From positions 1-8,902 of the forward strand of contig JBPCPI010000076.1 in assembly GCA_050999295.1 (NCBI GenBank): a stretch of 8,902 bases of DNA. Direction: 5' to 3'. The DNA is from JACCQS01 sp050999295. GTDB lineage: Bacteria > Actinomycetota > Actinomycetes > Mycobacteriales > Geodermatophilaceae. Both the position numbers and the translations under genes were made by a program. The notes below the pieces were generated by a model. The model saw only the letters and a list, made by a program, of their open reading frames with translations. It ran no database searches and had not been told where the DNA came from. Position 1 is the stretch's first letter, and each line of letters opens with the position of its first letter. This document shows positions 1 through 6,129 of this stretch, in pieces.

Positions 1-1261
1 TCGGGTTCTGCCGCCAGGATCGTACGACCCGACGGAGATGGTGCTCCTCGTACGCGCGGATGACGTCGGTCCCGACCGCTGCCTTGAGCTGGAAGACCAG
101 GCCTGCGCGGATCGACTCGACGATCGCTGGTGTGCCGCCCTCCTCACGGTGCTCGATGTCGCGGAGATAGCGGTGCTCGCTCGGGTTTACGTATGCCACA
201 GTCCCGCCGCCGGGCACGACCGGGACCCGGTTGGCGAAAAGTTCACGCCGCCCGACCAGCACGCCGGGCGTACCGACACCCCCGATGAACTTGTGCGGGG
301 ACAGGAAGATCGCATCCTTGTACGCCGCCGGGTGGTCCGGGCAGTCCGGGTCCATCGCGATATCGACGTACGGGGCCGCGGCTGCGAAGTCCCAGAAGGA
401 CAGGGCGCCGTACCGGTGCAAAGTGTCGGCGATGCGGCAGGTGTTGGTGACGATACCGGTGACGTTGGAGGCCGCGGAGAACGATCCGATCTTCAGCGGC
501 CGATCAACGTGCGCGGCCAGTTGGGCCTCGAGCTGGTCGACGTCGATGTGCCCGTCGGCGTCCTCCGGGATGACCACAACGTCTGCAATCGTCTCCCGCC
601 AGGACACCTCGTTGGAGTGATGCTCGAACGGGCCGATGAACACGACCGGTCGCTGCTCGGCGGGGATGTGACTGCTGAGTGCGAACCGGTCGTCCAGGTC
701 GGCGGGGATGCGCAGGTTGAGGACGCCGATCAGCCGATCGACAGCACCGGTGGTGCCGGAGCCGGTGAACAGGACGACGTGCTCGTCGGTGCCGCCGACC
801 GAGTCCCGGATCAGGCTGCGGGCGTCCTCACGCAGCCGGGTGGTCTGCAGCCCAGTGCCGGATGACTCGGTGTGCGTGTTCGCGTACCGCGGCAGGACCT
901 CGTCGCGGATGAAGTCCTCGAGAAAACTCAGCGCCCGCCCGGACGCGGTGTAGTCGGCGTAGGTGACCCGCCGCGCGCCGTACGGACCGGGCAGCACCTG
1001 GTCGTCGCCGATGACTGCCTCGCGGATGCGTTCGAGCAGTGGGCTGTGTGGCAGGGCGGGCTCGGCCGCCTCGATGTCGGCGGTGTCGCTTGCCACGGCG
1101 GTGTGGCTTGCTACGGCGGTGTGGCTTGCTACGGCGGCCGTGTCGGTGGGCCCGGATTCCGCCCGTGCCGCGCCCGCCCCCCTGCTGTTTGCAGCAGTCT
1201 GCCGGTTGCCCGGTGGATGGTGCGCGAAACTCACGCGGTCGACGGTAGCGCTGTCCGGCAT
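1..1261 (-). CDS. Class V aminotransferase-fold PLP enzyme (cysteine desulfurase-like), C-terminus cut by window edge
   Basis: The minus-strand frame is open from 1261 to the left edge, about 420 codons, with no stop, so the C-terminus lies outside. It reads as a fold-type I PLP enzyme of the class V group (cysteine desulfurase, kynureninase and relatives). Visible landmarks are a YADYTASG start of the conserved part (residues 101-108), FTGSGTTGAV near 165-174 (phosphate-binding turn), FEHHSNEVSWRE, WDFAAAAPYVD with probable PLP-nitrogen Asp291, and SPHKFIGG with probable Schiff-base Lys324. I chose ATG 1261 because a GAGGA lies 7 nt upstream. About 100 residues precede the conserved part, including a low-complexity Ala/Ser/His/Thr stretch with three 6-residue repeats. 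It follows the Pr6Pr gene by 187 bp on the same strand, perhaps transcribed separately. The fold call is firm. The substrate is unknown: I see no neighbouring suf genes that would make it SufS. Confidence 0.85.
   Translation of the reverse strand, partial: MPDSATVDRVSFAHHPPGNRQTAANSRGAGAARAESGPTDTAAVASHTAVASHTAVASDTADIEAAEPALPHSPLLERIREAVIGDDQVLPGPYGARRVTYADYTASGRALSFLEDFIRDEVLPRYANTHTESSGTGLQTTRLREDARSLIRDSVGGTDEHVVLFTGSGTTGAVDRLIGVLNLRIPADLDDRFALSSHIPAEQRPVVFIGPFEHHSNEVSWRETIADVVVIPEDADGHIDVDQLEAQLAAHVDRPLKIGSFSAASNVTGIVTNTCRIADTLHRYGALSFWDFAAAAPYVDIAMDPDCPDHPAAYKDAIFLSPHKFIGGVGTPGVLVGRRELFANRVPVVPGGGTVAYVNPSEHRYLRDIEHREEGGTPAIVESIRAGLVFQLKAAVGTDVIRAYEEHHLRRVVRSWRQNP
1083..1136 (-). repeat. 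Three 18-bp tandem repeats inside the aminotransferase 5' end
   Basis: Three head-to-tail 18-bp units occupy 1083-1100, 1101-1118 and 1119-1136. Units two and three are identical (GTGTGGCTTGCTACGGCG on the plus strand) and the first differs at two bases. In the coding frame they give AVASHT, AVASHT and AVASDT, residues 43-60 of the predicted protein. The unit length is a multiple of three, so copy-number change would not break the frame. Confidence 0.9.
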
Positions 1262-1351
1262 GACGCGGTCCTCGGAACCGCGCCCGGACGGTACGACTGC
1301 CGCCGCCGGGCGCAGCACGCCTGCGGCCTGAGCGCACTTTATCCGGAGAAA

Positions 1352-1411
1352 GTCCGTCCCAGGGTCCGTCCCAGGGTCCGTCCCAGGGTCCGTCCCAGGG
1401 TCCGTGCCGGG
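1352..1411. repeat. 12-bp tandem repeat (four exact copies plus one degenerate) between two genes
   Basis: The unit GTCCGTCCCAGG occurs exactly at 1352-1363, 1364-1375, 1376-1387 and 1388-1399, followed by a degraded fifth copy at 1400-1411. It lies in the 187-bp gap between the stop of the Pr6Pr gene and the start of the aminotransferase gene, which both run on the minus strand. On that strand TAAAGT (RC of 1336-1341) is a possible -10 for the aminotransferase, with no good -35, so the repeat could sit just upstream of a promoter. One frame through it encodes a WDGP repeat in a 205-aa minus ORF (828-1445), but that ORF overlaps the real gene and is not credible. Confidence 0.9.
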
Positions 1412-1448
1412 GGTGGCGCTGGGCTCCGCGGTCGCTGCCGTCCAAGGC

Positions 1449-2114
1449 TCAGGCGGGACTACGGCGGGCGACGACCGCCAGCCGGCCGATCCCGAGCACC
1501 AGATAGCCCAGCGCGGCGAAGCCAACCGCGAGCAGCGCCACGTCGCGGGCAAGCCCGGCCATACCGATCTGTTCCACGTCGAGGAAGTAGTACATGAACC
1601 GGCCGCGCTCGGAGTTGAGGTAGACCACGATCGCGATCAGGTACACCAGCGGGTATCCCAGCCAGGCGAGCGGGTGCCACCAAGTCAGCCGTCCCTGGCT
1701 GCGGCCGATCAGCAGCCAGTCCAGTCCGACGAGCACGGGACTGACGACGTGCAACATGATGTTCTGCGGCGTGTAGCCCATGCTCATCTCGGTGAGGTAC
1801 AGGTTCCAGATCACGCCAGCGACCACGACGTACAACACGACTGCGCCGCGCAGGCCAGGGAGCCGTCTGGCCGCCGCCGGTCGCACCAACGCCCAGAGGA
1901 AGTACGCCGCCGCGAACAGGTTGACCTCGTAGGTGAATGTGCTGAACCGCCACCACAGTCCGGACCGAGACGTGGTGGCCGTGATCAGGAACGCCAGCAG
2001 GATGGTCGCCACGATCGCGATGCGCAGGCCCACGGCAAGCGGTGCCCGCGTCGAAGTTGCAGTCGCCCTGGGCGCCGGCGCCGTCGTCGTCGTGGGAGCG
2101 AGCATGGGAGACAC
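1449..2114 (-). CDS. Pr6Pr-family integral membrane protein, six predicted helices
   Basis: This 221-residue protein looks like the Pr6Pr family of bacterial integral membrane proteins, whose function is not established. After a Thr/Ala/Pro-rich N-terminus of about 25 residues, hydrophobic segments lie at roughly 27-47, 62-79, 89-108, 118-137, 148-166 and 190-211. Family-like features are WRFSTFTYEVNLF before helix 2, MGYTPQNIMLHVVSPVLVGLDWLL across helix 4, and a WWHPLAWLGYPLVYL stretch leading into helix 5. The start may be GTG 2114 or the in-frame ATG 2105; neither has a clear ribosome binding site, and they differ by three residues. It follows the metallophosphoesterase gene by 89 bp on the same strand, so cotranscription is possible. 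I infer a cytoplasmic-membrane location; no enzymatic role can be assigned. Confidence 0.8.
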   Translation of the reverse strand: MSPMLAPTTTTAPAPRATATSTRAPLAVGLRIAIVATILLAFLITATTSRSGLWWRFSTFTYEVNLFAAAYFLWALVRPAAARRLPGLRGAVVLYVVVAGVIWNLYLTEMSMGYTPQNIMLHVVSPVLVGLDWLLIGRSQGRLTWWHPLAWLGYPLVYLIAIVVYLNSERGRFMYYFLDVEQIGMAGLARDVALLAVGFAALGYLVLGIGRLAVVARRSPA

Positions 2115-2203
2115 GGTACGACGCCGGGCTGGGACCTAGCGGAGCATCGACCGCACGGGGTCGAGACCCGGCAACATCGCTGACGGTCATCCGGGGCGCG
2201 AAT

Positions 2204-3547
2204 CTAGTCGTCTGGTCCGCCGCGACTGTTGAGTTCGATCACGACAACCTCCGGGTCAGCACCCACCCGCATCGGCGGACCCCAGAAACCGGTGCCCGCT
2301 GTGACGTACAGCTGGGTGTCCTCGATCCGGGTCAGCCCGCTGACCGCGCCCTGTTGTGCGGCGACGACGTAATGAAAGGGCCACATCTGCCCCGCGTGGG
2401 TGTGCCCGGACAGTTGCAGATCCACGCCGTAATCGACGGCGAGGTCCACATTGACCGGTTGATGCACCAGTAGAACCACGGGTCGATCCGAGCGCCGTCC
2501 GCCGAGCGCCTGGTCGTAGTCCGGCGGGTCGTCGAAGTCCTCGCCGTTGATGTCATTGACGCCGGCGAGGTCGAAGGCGGCTCCATCACGCTCGATGGCC
2601 AGCCGCTCGTTGCGCAGCACACGCACGCCGAGGTCCGGCAGGTAGTCGATCCACTCCTGCGCGCCGGCGTAGTACTCGTGATTGCCGGTGACGAAGTATG
2701 TCCCGTACGGCGATTGCAGTCCGGTCATCGGGGCGACGTCCCGGCCGAGCTCGGCCACCGATCCATCGATGAGATCACCGAGGACCGCCACCATGTCGGG
2801 TTCGACTCCGTTGACGGTGTCGACAAGTTTCTCCAATCCGGCCCTGCGTCGCATGGCGCCGAGGTGCGCATCGGCGAACAGCGCGATCCGGAATCCGGCC
2901 AGTCCGGGATCCAGACCCGCGATCTGTACCCGAACCCGACGTACGACCGGATCCGCCAGGGCCCGGGTAATCCCGTACCCGCCGACGCCGGCAGCCGCGA
3001 CACCGGCACCCGCGGCAATAGAGCGGGCAAGGAACAACCGCCGGTTGACCTCTCGCTCATCATCGGAGGTCGATGACCCGCTCGTACGGTCGGCTTCGGC
3101 CGTACGTACCTCACCGTGTCCTGCAGACGCTGGAGCCACCACCGCCACCGCCGCCACCTGCGGGACTGCGTCAGGAACCTCTGCGGACGCCGGCGCATGG
3201 ACGACTGCCATCTGCCGGCCGGCGCCGAAGATCCGGAGGGCGAGCCGGACCAACTCACCGAGGAGCAGGAAGAGGAAGAAGTAGAACGCGAACCCGAGCC
3301 AGCTGAACCCGACCCACGCCAGGGGTCTGGCCACGTCGGGGGAGACCAGAGCGCTCGCCAGCTGCGCGACCCCGGTGGAGAGGAATGCGGCAACGATGAG
3401 CCAGGTGCCGATCCGCCGTCCGCGCGAGCCCGCGCGAGTCGTCGAGCGGACCGCCCGTCGCCAGATGTAGTAGTTCATCAGTCCCAGAACGGTCAGCAGC
3501 AGCGCGACGAAGGCGACTAGGCCGAGCACTGACACGCGCCCCATCAT
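2204..3547 (-). CDS. Membrane-anchored metallophosphoesterase (YkuE/YaeI-like)
   Basis: A 447-residue protein from ATG 3547, chosen because GGCGAGG lies just upstream and a hydrophobic helix follows at once; the frame stays open to a GTG at 3721, but that would overlap the glf start and add a non-conserved Arg/Gly-rich stretch. The N-terminal third has three membrane segments (about 5-29, 47-68, 77-100), then an Ala/Val/Ser-rich linker. A twin-arginine-like NRRLFLARS (Arg169-Arg170) is followed by a hydrophobic Ala/Gly segment (about 176-197). The catalytic domain carries the full calcineurin-like metal set: DAH (Asp226, His228), GD (Asp258), GNHE (Asn289, His290), His362 in VHQP, and GHTH (His382, His384). 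It should therefore bind two metal ions and hydrolyse phosphoesters, probably outside the membrane. In B. subtilis the related YkuE is a Tat substrate. The physiological substrate is unknown. Confidence 0.88.
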   Translation of the reverse strand: MMGRVSVLGLVAFVALLLTVLGLMNYYIWRRAVRSTTRAGSRGRRIGTWLIVAAFLSTGVAQLASALVSPDVARPLAWVGFSWLGFAFYFFLFLLLGELVRLALRIFGAGRQMAVVHAPASAEVPDAVPQVAAVAVVAPASAGHGEVRTAEADRTSGSSTSDDEREVNRRLFLARSIAAGAGVAAAGVGGYGITRALADPVVRRVRVQIAGLDPGLAGFRIALFADAHLGAMRRRAGLEKLVDTVNGVEPDMVAVLGDLIDGSVAELGRDVAPMTGLQSPYGTYFVTGNHEYYAGAQEWIDYLPDLGVRVLRNERLAIERDGAAFDLAGVNDINGEDFDDPPDYDQALGGRRSDRPVVLLVHQPVNVDLAVDYGVDLQLSGHTHAGQMWPFHYVVAAQQGAVSGLTRIEDTQLYVTAGTGFWGPPMRVGADPEVVVIELNSRGGPDD

Positions 3548-3713
3548 CCACGCCTCGCCGGTCGAGCGCCCTGTGCACCGATTGCGATCCGCGCCAGGGC
3601 GGTGCGATCCGGTCAGTACGCTTGCCACCCGTGACCTTCTACCCCGCGGGCAGCCTCCGCTCCGGTCCTCACTTGCTGGCGCTCGCTGCGATCCGCACGG
3701 AGGTTGTCCGCTC
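3548..3713. promoter_or_regulatory. Divergent intergenic region with three TGCGATCCG 9-mers
   Basis: This gap separates the divergent metallophosphoesterase and glf starts and should hold both promoters. TGCGATCCG occurs three times in direct orientation, at 3583-3591, 3603-3611 and 3687-3695. The first two are exactly 20 bp apart, about two helical turns, which suits a DNA-binding protein. TACGCT at 3617-3622 fits a TANNNT -10 for glf, but no matching -35 is evident. For glf translation, GGAGG at 3699-3703 lies 10 nt before GTG 3714. The regulatory reading is inference; the repeated 9-mer is seen directly. Confidence 0.4.
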
Positions 3714-4922
3714 GTGACCACCCCCGACCTCGACGCTCAGCTCGCCGACGCCGACCTGCTCATCGTTGGCTCCGGCTTCTTCGGCCTGACGATCGCCGAG
3801 CGAGCGGCGACCCAGCTGGACAAGAAGGTCGTGATCGTCGACCGCCGTTCGCACATCGGCGGCAACGCCTACTCCGAGGCCGAACCGGAGACCGGTATCG
3901 AGGTGCACAGGTACGGCGCGCACCTGTTCCACACCTCCAACACGCGGGTCTGGGAGTACGTGAACCAATTCACCGATTTCACCGACTACAAGCACCGGGT
4001 CTTCACGATCTATCAGGACCGGGTCTATCCGATGCCGATCAACCTCGCGACGATCTGCGAGTACGCGGGTCGGTATATGACCCCCGATGAGGCACGGGCA
4101 CTGGTCATCGAGCAGGCCTCGGAGATCGCCGCGGAGGACGTGTCGAACCTCGAGGAGCAGGCGATCTCCCTGATCGGGCGCCCGCTGTACGAGGCGTTCA
4201 TCCGCGGCTATACCAAGAAGCAGTGGCAGACCGACCCGACCGAACTCCCCGCCTCGATCATCAAGCGGCTGCCGGTCCGGTACAACTTCAACAACCGTTA
4301 CTTCAGTGACACCTACGAGGGTCTGCCCGTCGAGGGGTATACCGCCTGGCTGACGAGAATGGCTGCGCACGAGAACATTTCGGTGTTCTTGGAGACCGAC
4401 TACTTCGACATCCGCTCTGCGGTCCCTGACGAGATGCCGACTGTCTACACTGGACCCTTGGATCGATATTTCGACTTCGAGGCTGGGCACCTCGGCTGGC
4501 GCACACTGGATTTCACCCAGGAGGTCCTGTCTGTGGGTGACTTCCAGGGCACGTCGGTGATGAACTACGCCGGTGAAGACGTGCCGTACACCCGGATTCA
4601 CGAGTTCCGGCACTTCCACCCAGAGCGTGACTATCCGACCGACAAGACGGTGATCTTCCACGAGTACTCGCGCTTCGCCGAGACCGGGGACGAGCCGTAC
4701 TACCCGATCAACACCGCCGAGGACCGGGCCATGCTCGAGCGCTACCGGGAACTGGCCCGCAAGGAAGCGGTGGCCAGCAACGTCATCTTCGGCGGCCGGC
4801 TCGGGACCTACCAGTACCTGGACATGCACATGGCCATCGGGGCCGCCCTGTCGACGTACGACAACAAGATCGCGCCGTACTTCACCGCCGGCACCCGCCT
4901 CGACGGCTCCCTGGACACCTAA
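3714..4922 (+). CDS. glf: UDP-galactopyranose mutase
   Basis: A 402-residue FAD enzyme that interconverts UDP-galactopyranose and UDP-galactofuranose in the cytoplasm, supplying Galf for envelope glycans. Landmarks from the GTG start are the dinucleotide-binding GSGFFG near residue 19, IVDRRSHIGGNAYSE ending the second strand, GAHLFHTSN, RPLYEAFIRGYTKKQWQTDP, LPVRYNFNNRYFSDTYEGLP, YTGPLDRYFDFEAGHLGWRT, and C-terminal GRLGTYQYLDMHMAIG. These are characteristic of bacterial Glf, and the length matches actinobacterial members (about 400). The frame runs further upstream to ATG 3573, but the extra 47 residues look non-coding, and GGAGG 10 nt before GTG 3714 supports the shorter form. A hairpin starts 18 nt after the stop. 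Together with wzm/wzt in the same window it points to a galactofuranan-type polymer; no galactofuranosyltransferase gene is present here. Confidence 0.97.
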   Translation: MTTPDLDAQLADADLLIVGSGFFGLTIAERAATQLDKKVVIVDRRSHIGGNAYSEAEPETGIEVHRYGAHLFHTSNTRVWEYVNQFTDFTDYKHRVFTIYQDRVYPMPINLATICEYAGRYMTPDEARALVIEQASEIAAEDVSNLEEQAISLIGRPLYEAFIRGYTKKQWQTDPTELPASIIKRLPVRYNFNNRYFSDTYEGLPVEGYTAWLTRMAAHENISVFLETDYFDIRSAVPDEMPTVYTGPLDRYFDFEAGHLGWRTLDFTQEVLSVGDFQGTSVMNYAGEDVPYTRIHEFRHFHPERDYPTDKTVIFHEYSRFAETGDEPYYPINTAEDRAMLERYRELARKEAVASNVIFGGRLGTYQYLDMHMAIGAALSTYDNKIAPYFTAGTRLDGSLDT

Positions 4923-4939
4923 CATCGGGCCCCCGCCAA

Positions 4940-5011
4940 GTTGATCATCGGAAAGTCGGGGTTTGTTTGCCCGAATTGCCGCCGAAACCCCACCCAATTC
5001 CGATGATCAAC
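4940..5011 (+). terminator. Large palindromic hairpin after glf (GTTGATCATCGGAA arms), probable terminator
   Basis: A perfect 14-bp inverted repeat has arms at 4940-4953 (GTTGATCATCGGAA) and 4998-5011 (TTCCGATGATCAAC). A second stem is nested inside it: GGGGTTT at 4958-4964 with AAACCCC at 4985-4991. There is no U-run, which is common for actinobacterial terminators. It begins 18 nt after the glf stop and ends before the next promoter, so it would insulate the quinone reductase from glf read-through. The 16-mer CCAAGTTGATCATCGG at its 5' side (4936-4951) recurs exactly on the minus strand at 7969-7984 in a second such element. Confidence 0.65.
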
Positions 5012-5029
5012 ATCCGCGGACAGCGGGGG

Positions 5030-5060
5030 TTGACCTCACGTCGACTTGAGGTTGCAGGCT
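5030..5060 (+). promoter_or_regulatory. SoxR-box-like promoter with 19-bp spacer, leaderless
   Basis: The 18-mer CCTCACGTCGACTTGAGG (5034-5051) is an inverted repeat with one mismatched pair and matches the enterobacterial SoxR box CCTCAAGTTAACTTGAGG at 15 of 18 positions. It is set between a -35 TTGACC (5030-5035) and a -10-like CAGGCT (5055-5060). The spacer is 19 bp, the over-long spacing that MerR-family activators such as SoxR need, in the same register as E. coli soxS. The start ATG at 5067 lies 6 nt beyond the -10, so the transcript probably starts at the start codon. The soxR gene itself is not in the window. In Streptomyces coelicolor, known SoxR targets are mostly oxidoreductases, which fits the gene behind it. 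Confidence 0.75.
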
Positions 5061-5066
5061 GGCTCC

Positions 5067-6044
5067 ATGAAGGCGATCAGACAGTACGAGTTCGGTCCGG
5101 CTGAGAATCTGCGCTACGAGGACGTACCCGATCCGGAGCCCGCCGAAGGGCAGGTGCGGGTGGCGGTCGAGGCAGCCGGGGTCCATCACATCGACACCAA
5201 GATCCGGCAGGGCATCTCATACGGCCCGCCTCCGATGCTGCCGATGACACCAGGGCGCGAGATCGCCGGCAGAGTGGAGGCGCTGGGGTCTGGGGTGGAC
5301 AGTTCGTGGCTCGGCAGACGAGTAGTGGCCCACCTCGGCCTGGCCAGCGGCGGGTACGCGGAGAAGGCGGTCATCACCGCAACTTCTCTGCACGAGATCC
5401 CGGAGCAGATCAGCGCCTCCGCGGCGGTGGCCAGCATCGGTACCGGCCGTACTGCCTTGGTCGCCCTTGACCTGGCCGCTGTGACTGACCAGGACGTCGT
5501 GTTGGTGACGGCAGCGGCCAGTGGCATGGGCAACCTGCTGGTTCAGGCGGCTGGCCGGCATCTCGGCGCGACCGCGGTCGGCCTGGCCGGCGGCGCGGAG
5601 AAAGTGGCTCGGGTGCGCCAACTCGGTGCGGATATCGCTGTGGACTACCGCGCGTCCGGCTGGCCCGACCGGGTCCGGGAGGCGCTCTGCGATCGGCAGG
5701 TCACCGTCGTGCTGGACGGGGTCGGCGGAGACGCTCTCGACCTTGCGGCGCGACTACTGGGCCGCGGTGGCCGGATCGTGAGTTTCGGCTCGGCCTCCGA
5801 GGAGCCGAGCACGCTTGACGAGTCCACGCTGCAGGCCCGAGGGATCGGCCAGTCCTGGGTGGTCGGCCCCAAGGCCGCGCCGATGGGCGATCTGCGGGTA
5901 CTCGAGACCAGGGCGCTCGCGGCCACCACGAATGGAGACTGGGATCCGCTGCTGAACCCGCCGTACGAGCTGGCCGAAGCTGCGGCAGCGCACACCGCCG
6001 TGGAGAACCGGGGCACCGTCGGCAAGGTCGTCCTGATCCCCTGA
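5067..6044 (+). CDS. Zinc-independent MDR oxidoreductase, NADPH:quinone reductase-like
   Basis: A 325-residue medium-chain dehydrogenase/reductase of the quinone oxidoreductase branch. It has an N-terminal GroES-like domain (MKAIRQYEFG to about 125, with TPGREIAGRVEALG at 61-74) and a Rossmann domain with AAASGMGNLLVQAA (149-162) and LDGVGG (216-221). The zinc-ligand cysteine near residue 38 of alcohol dehydrogenases is replaced (GVHHIDTK), as expected of the zinc-free quinone reductases. It should reduce quinones or other electrophiles with NAD(P)H in the cytoplasm. I chose ATG 5067 over the upstream in-frame TTG 5046, because TTG lies within the operator and the ATG sits where a transcript from the SoxR-type promoter would begin. 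No convincing ribosome binding site precedes it, consistent with leaderless translation. It is convergent with wzt. The exact substrate is unknown. Confidence 0.88.
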   Translation: MKAIRQYEFGPAENLRYEDVPDPEPAEGQVRVAVEAAGVHHIDTKIRQGISYGPPPMLPMTPGREIAGRVEALGSGVDSSWLGRRVVAHLGLASGGYAEKAVITATSLHEIPEQISASAAVASIGTGRTALVALDLAAVTDQDVVLVTAAASGMGNLLVQAAGRHLGATAVGLAGGAEKVARVRQLGADIAVDYRASGWPDRVREALCDRQVTVVLDGVGGDALDLAARLLGRGGRIVSFGSASEEPSTLDESTLQARGIGQSWVVGPKAAPMGDLRVLETRALAATTNGDWDPLLNPPYELAEAAAAHTAVENRGTVGKVVLIP

Positions 6045-6046
6045 AC

Positions 6047-6070
6047 CGAGTCGATCAAGCGAGTCGATCA
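6047..6070 (+). repeat. Pair of 11-bp direct repeats after the quinone reductase stop
   Basis: CGAGTCGATCA occurs at 6047-6057 and again at 6060-6070, two bases apart, beginning 2 nt after the TGA. It runs into the structured element that starts at 6069. No function can be assigned. Confidence 0.8.
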
Positions 6071-6118
6071 GGGGAAGTCTGCAATCATAGGTTCGTTGCA
6101 GGGGTCCCCTCAGTCGGT
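6069..6118 (+). terminator. Structured 3' element, copy A (AGGGGA/TCCCCT outer stem)
   Basis: This 50-bp segment lies between the convergent quinone reductase and wzt genes. It can fold as an outer stem AGGGGA (6070-6075) with TCCCCT (6105-6110), enclosing an inner stem CTGCAA (6079-6084) with TTGCAG (6096-6101). An ungapped relative (36 of 50 identical) lies on the minus strand at 7853-7902. The shared parts are the two ends, including GCAGGGGTCCCCT and AGTCGGT, while the middle ten bases differ almost completely. Both copies read in the sense direction of the gene upstream, which suggests a terminator or 3'-UTR element. Confidence 0.5.
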
Positions 6119-6129
6119 CCAGAAAGCGC

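Noticed and set aside
828..1445. A 205-codon minus frame containing a WDGP repeat
   Set aside because: The repeat is the 12-bp tandem read in frame; the rest is Arg/His-rich and overlaps the aminotransferase gene in a different frame.
3573..3713. Upstream extension of glf to an ATG at 3573
   Set aside because: The 47 added residues are unlike Glf N-termini, and GTG 3714 has a GGAGG at suitable distance.
3548..3721. Upstream extension of the metallophosphoesterase to a GTG at 3721
   Set aside because: It would overlap the glf start and add non-conserved Arg/Gly/Ser-rich residues ahead of the membrane helix; ATG 3547 has its own ribosome binding site.
3669..4997. A 442-codon open frame on the minus strand opposite glf
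   Set aside because: It is the mirror of a strongly conserved glf in high-GC DNA. Its translation shows no recognisable motifs and it runs into the terminator hairpin.
4936..5011. Hairpins as a CRISPR or riboswitch
   Set aside because: There is no regular repeat-spacer array, and the elements lie 3' of genes, not in leaders with a recognisable aptamer.
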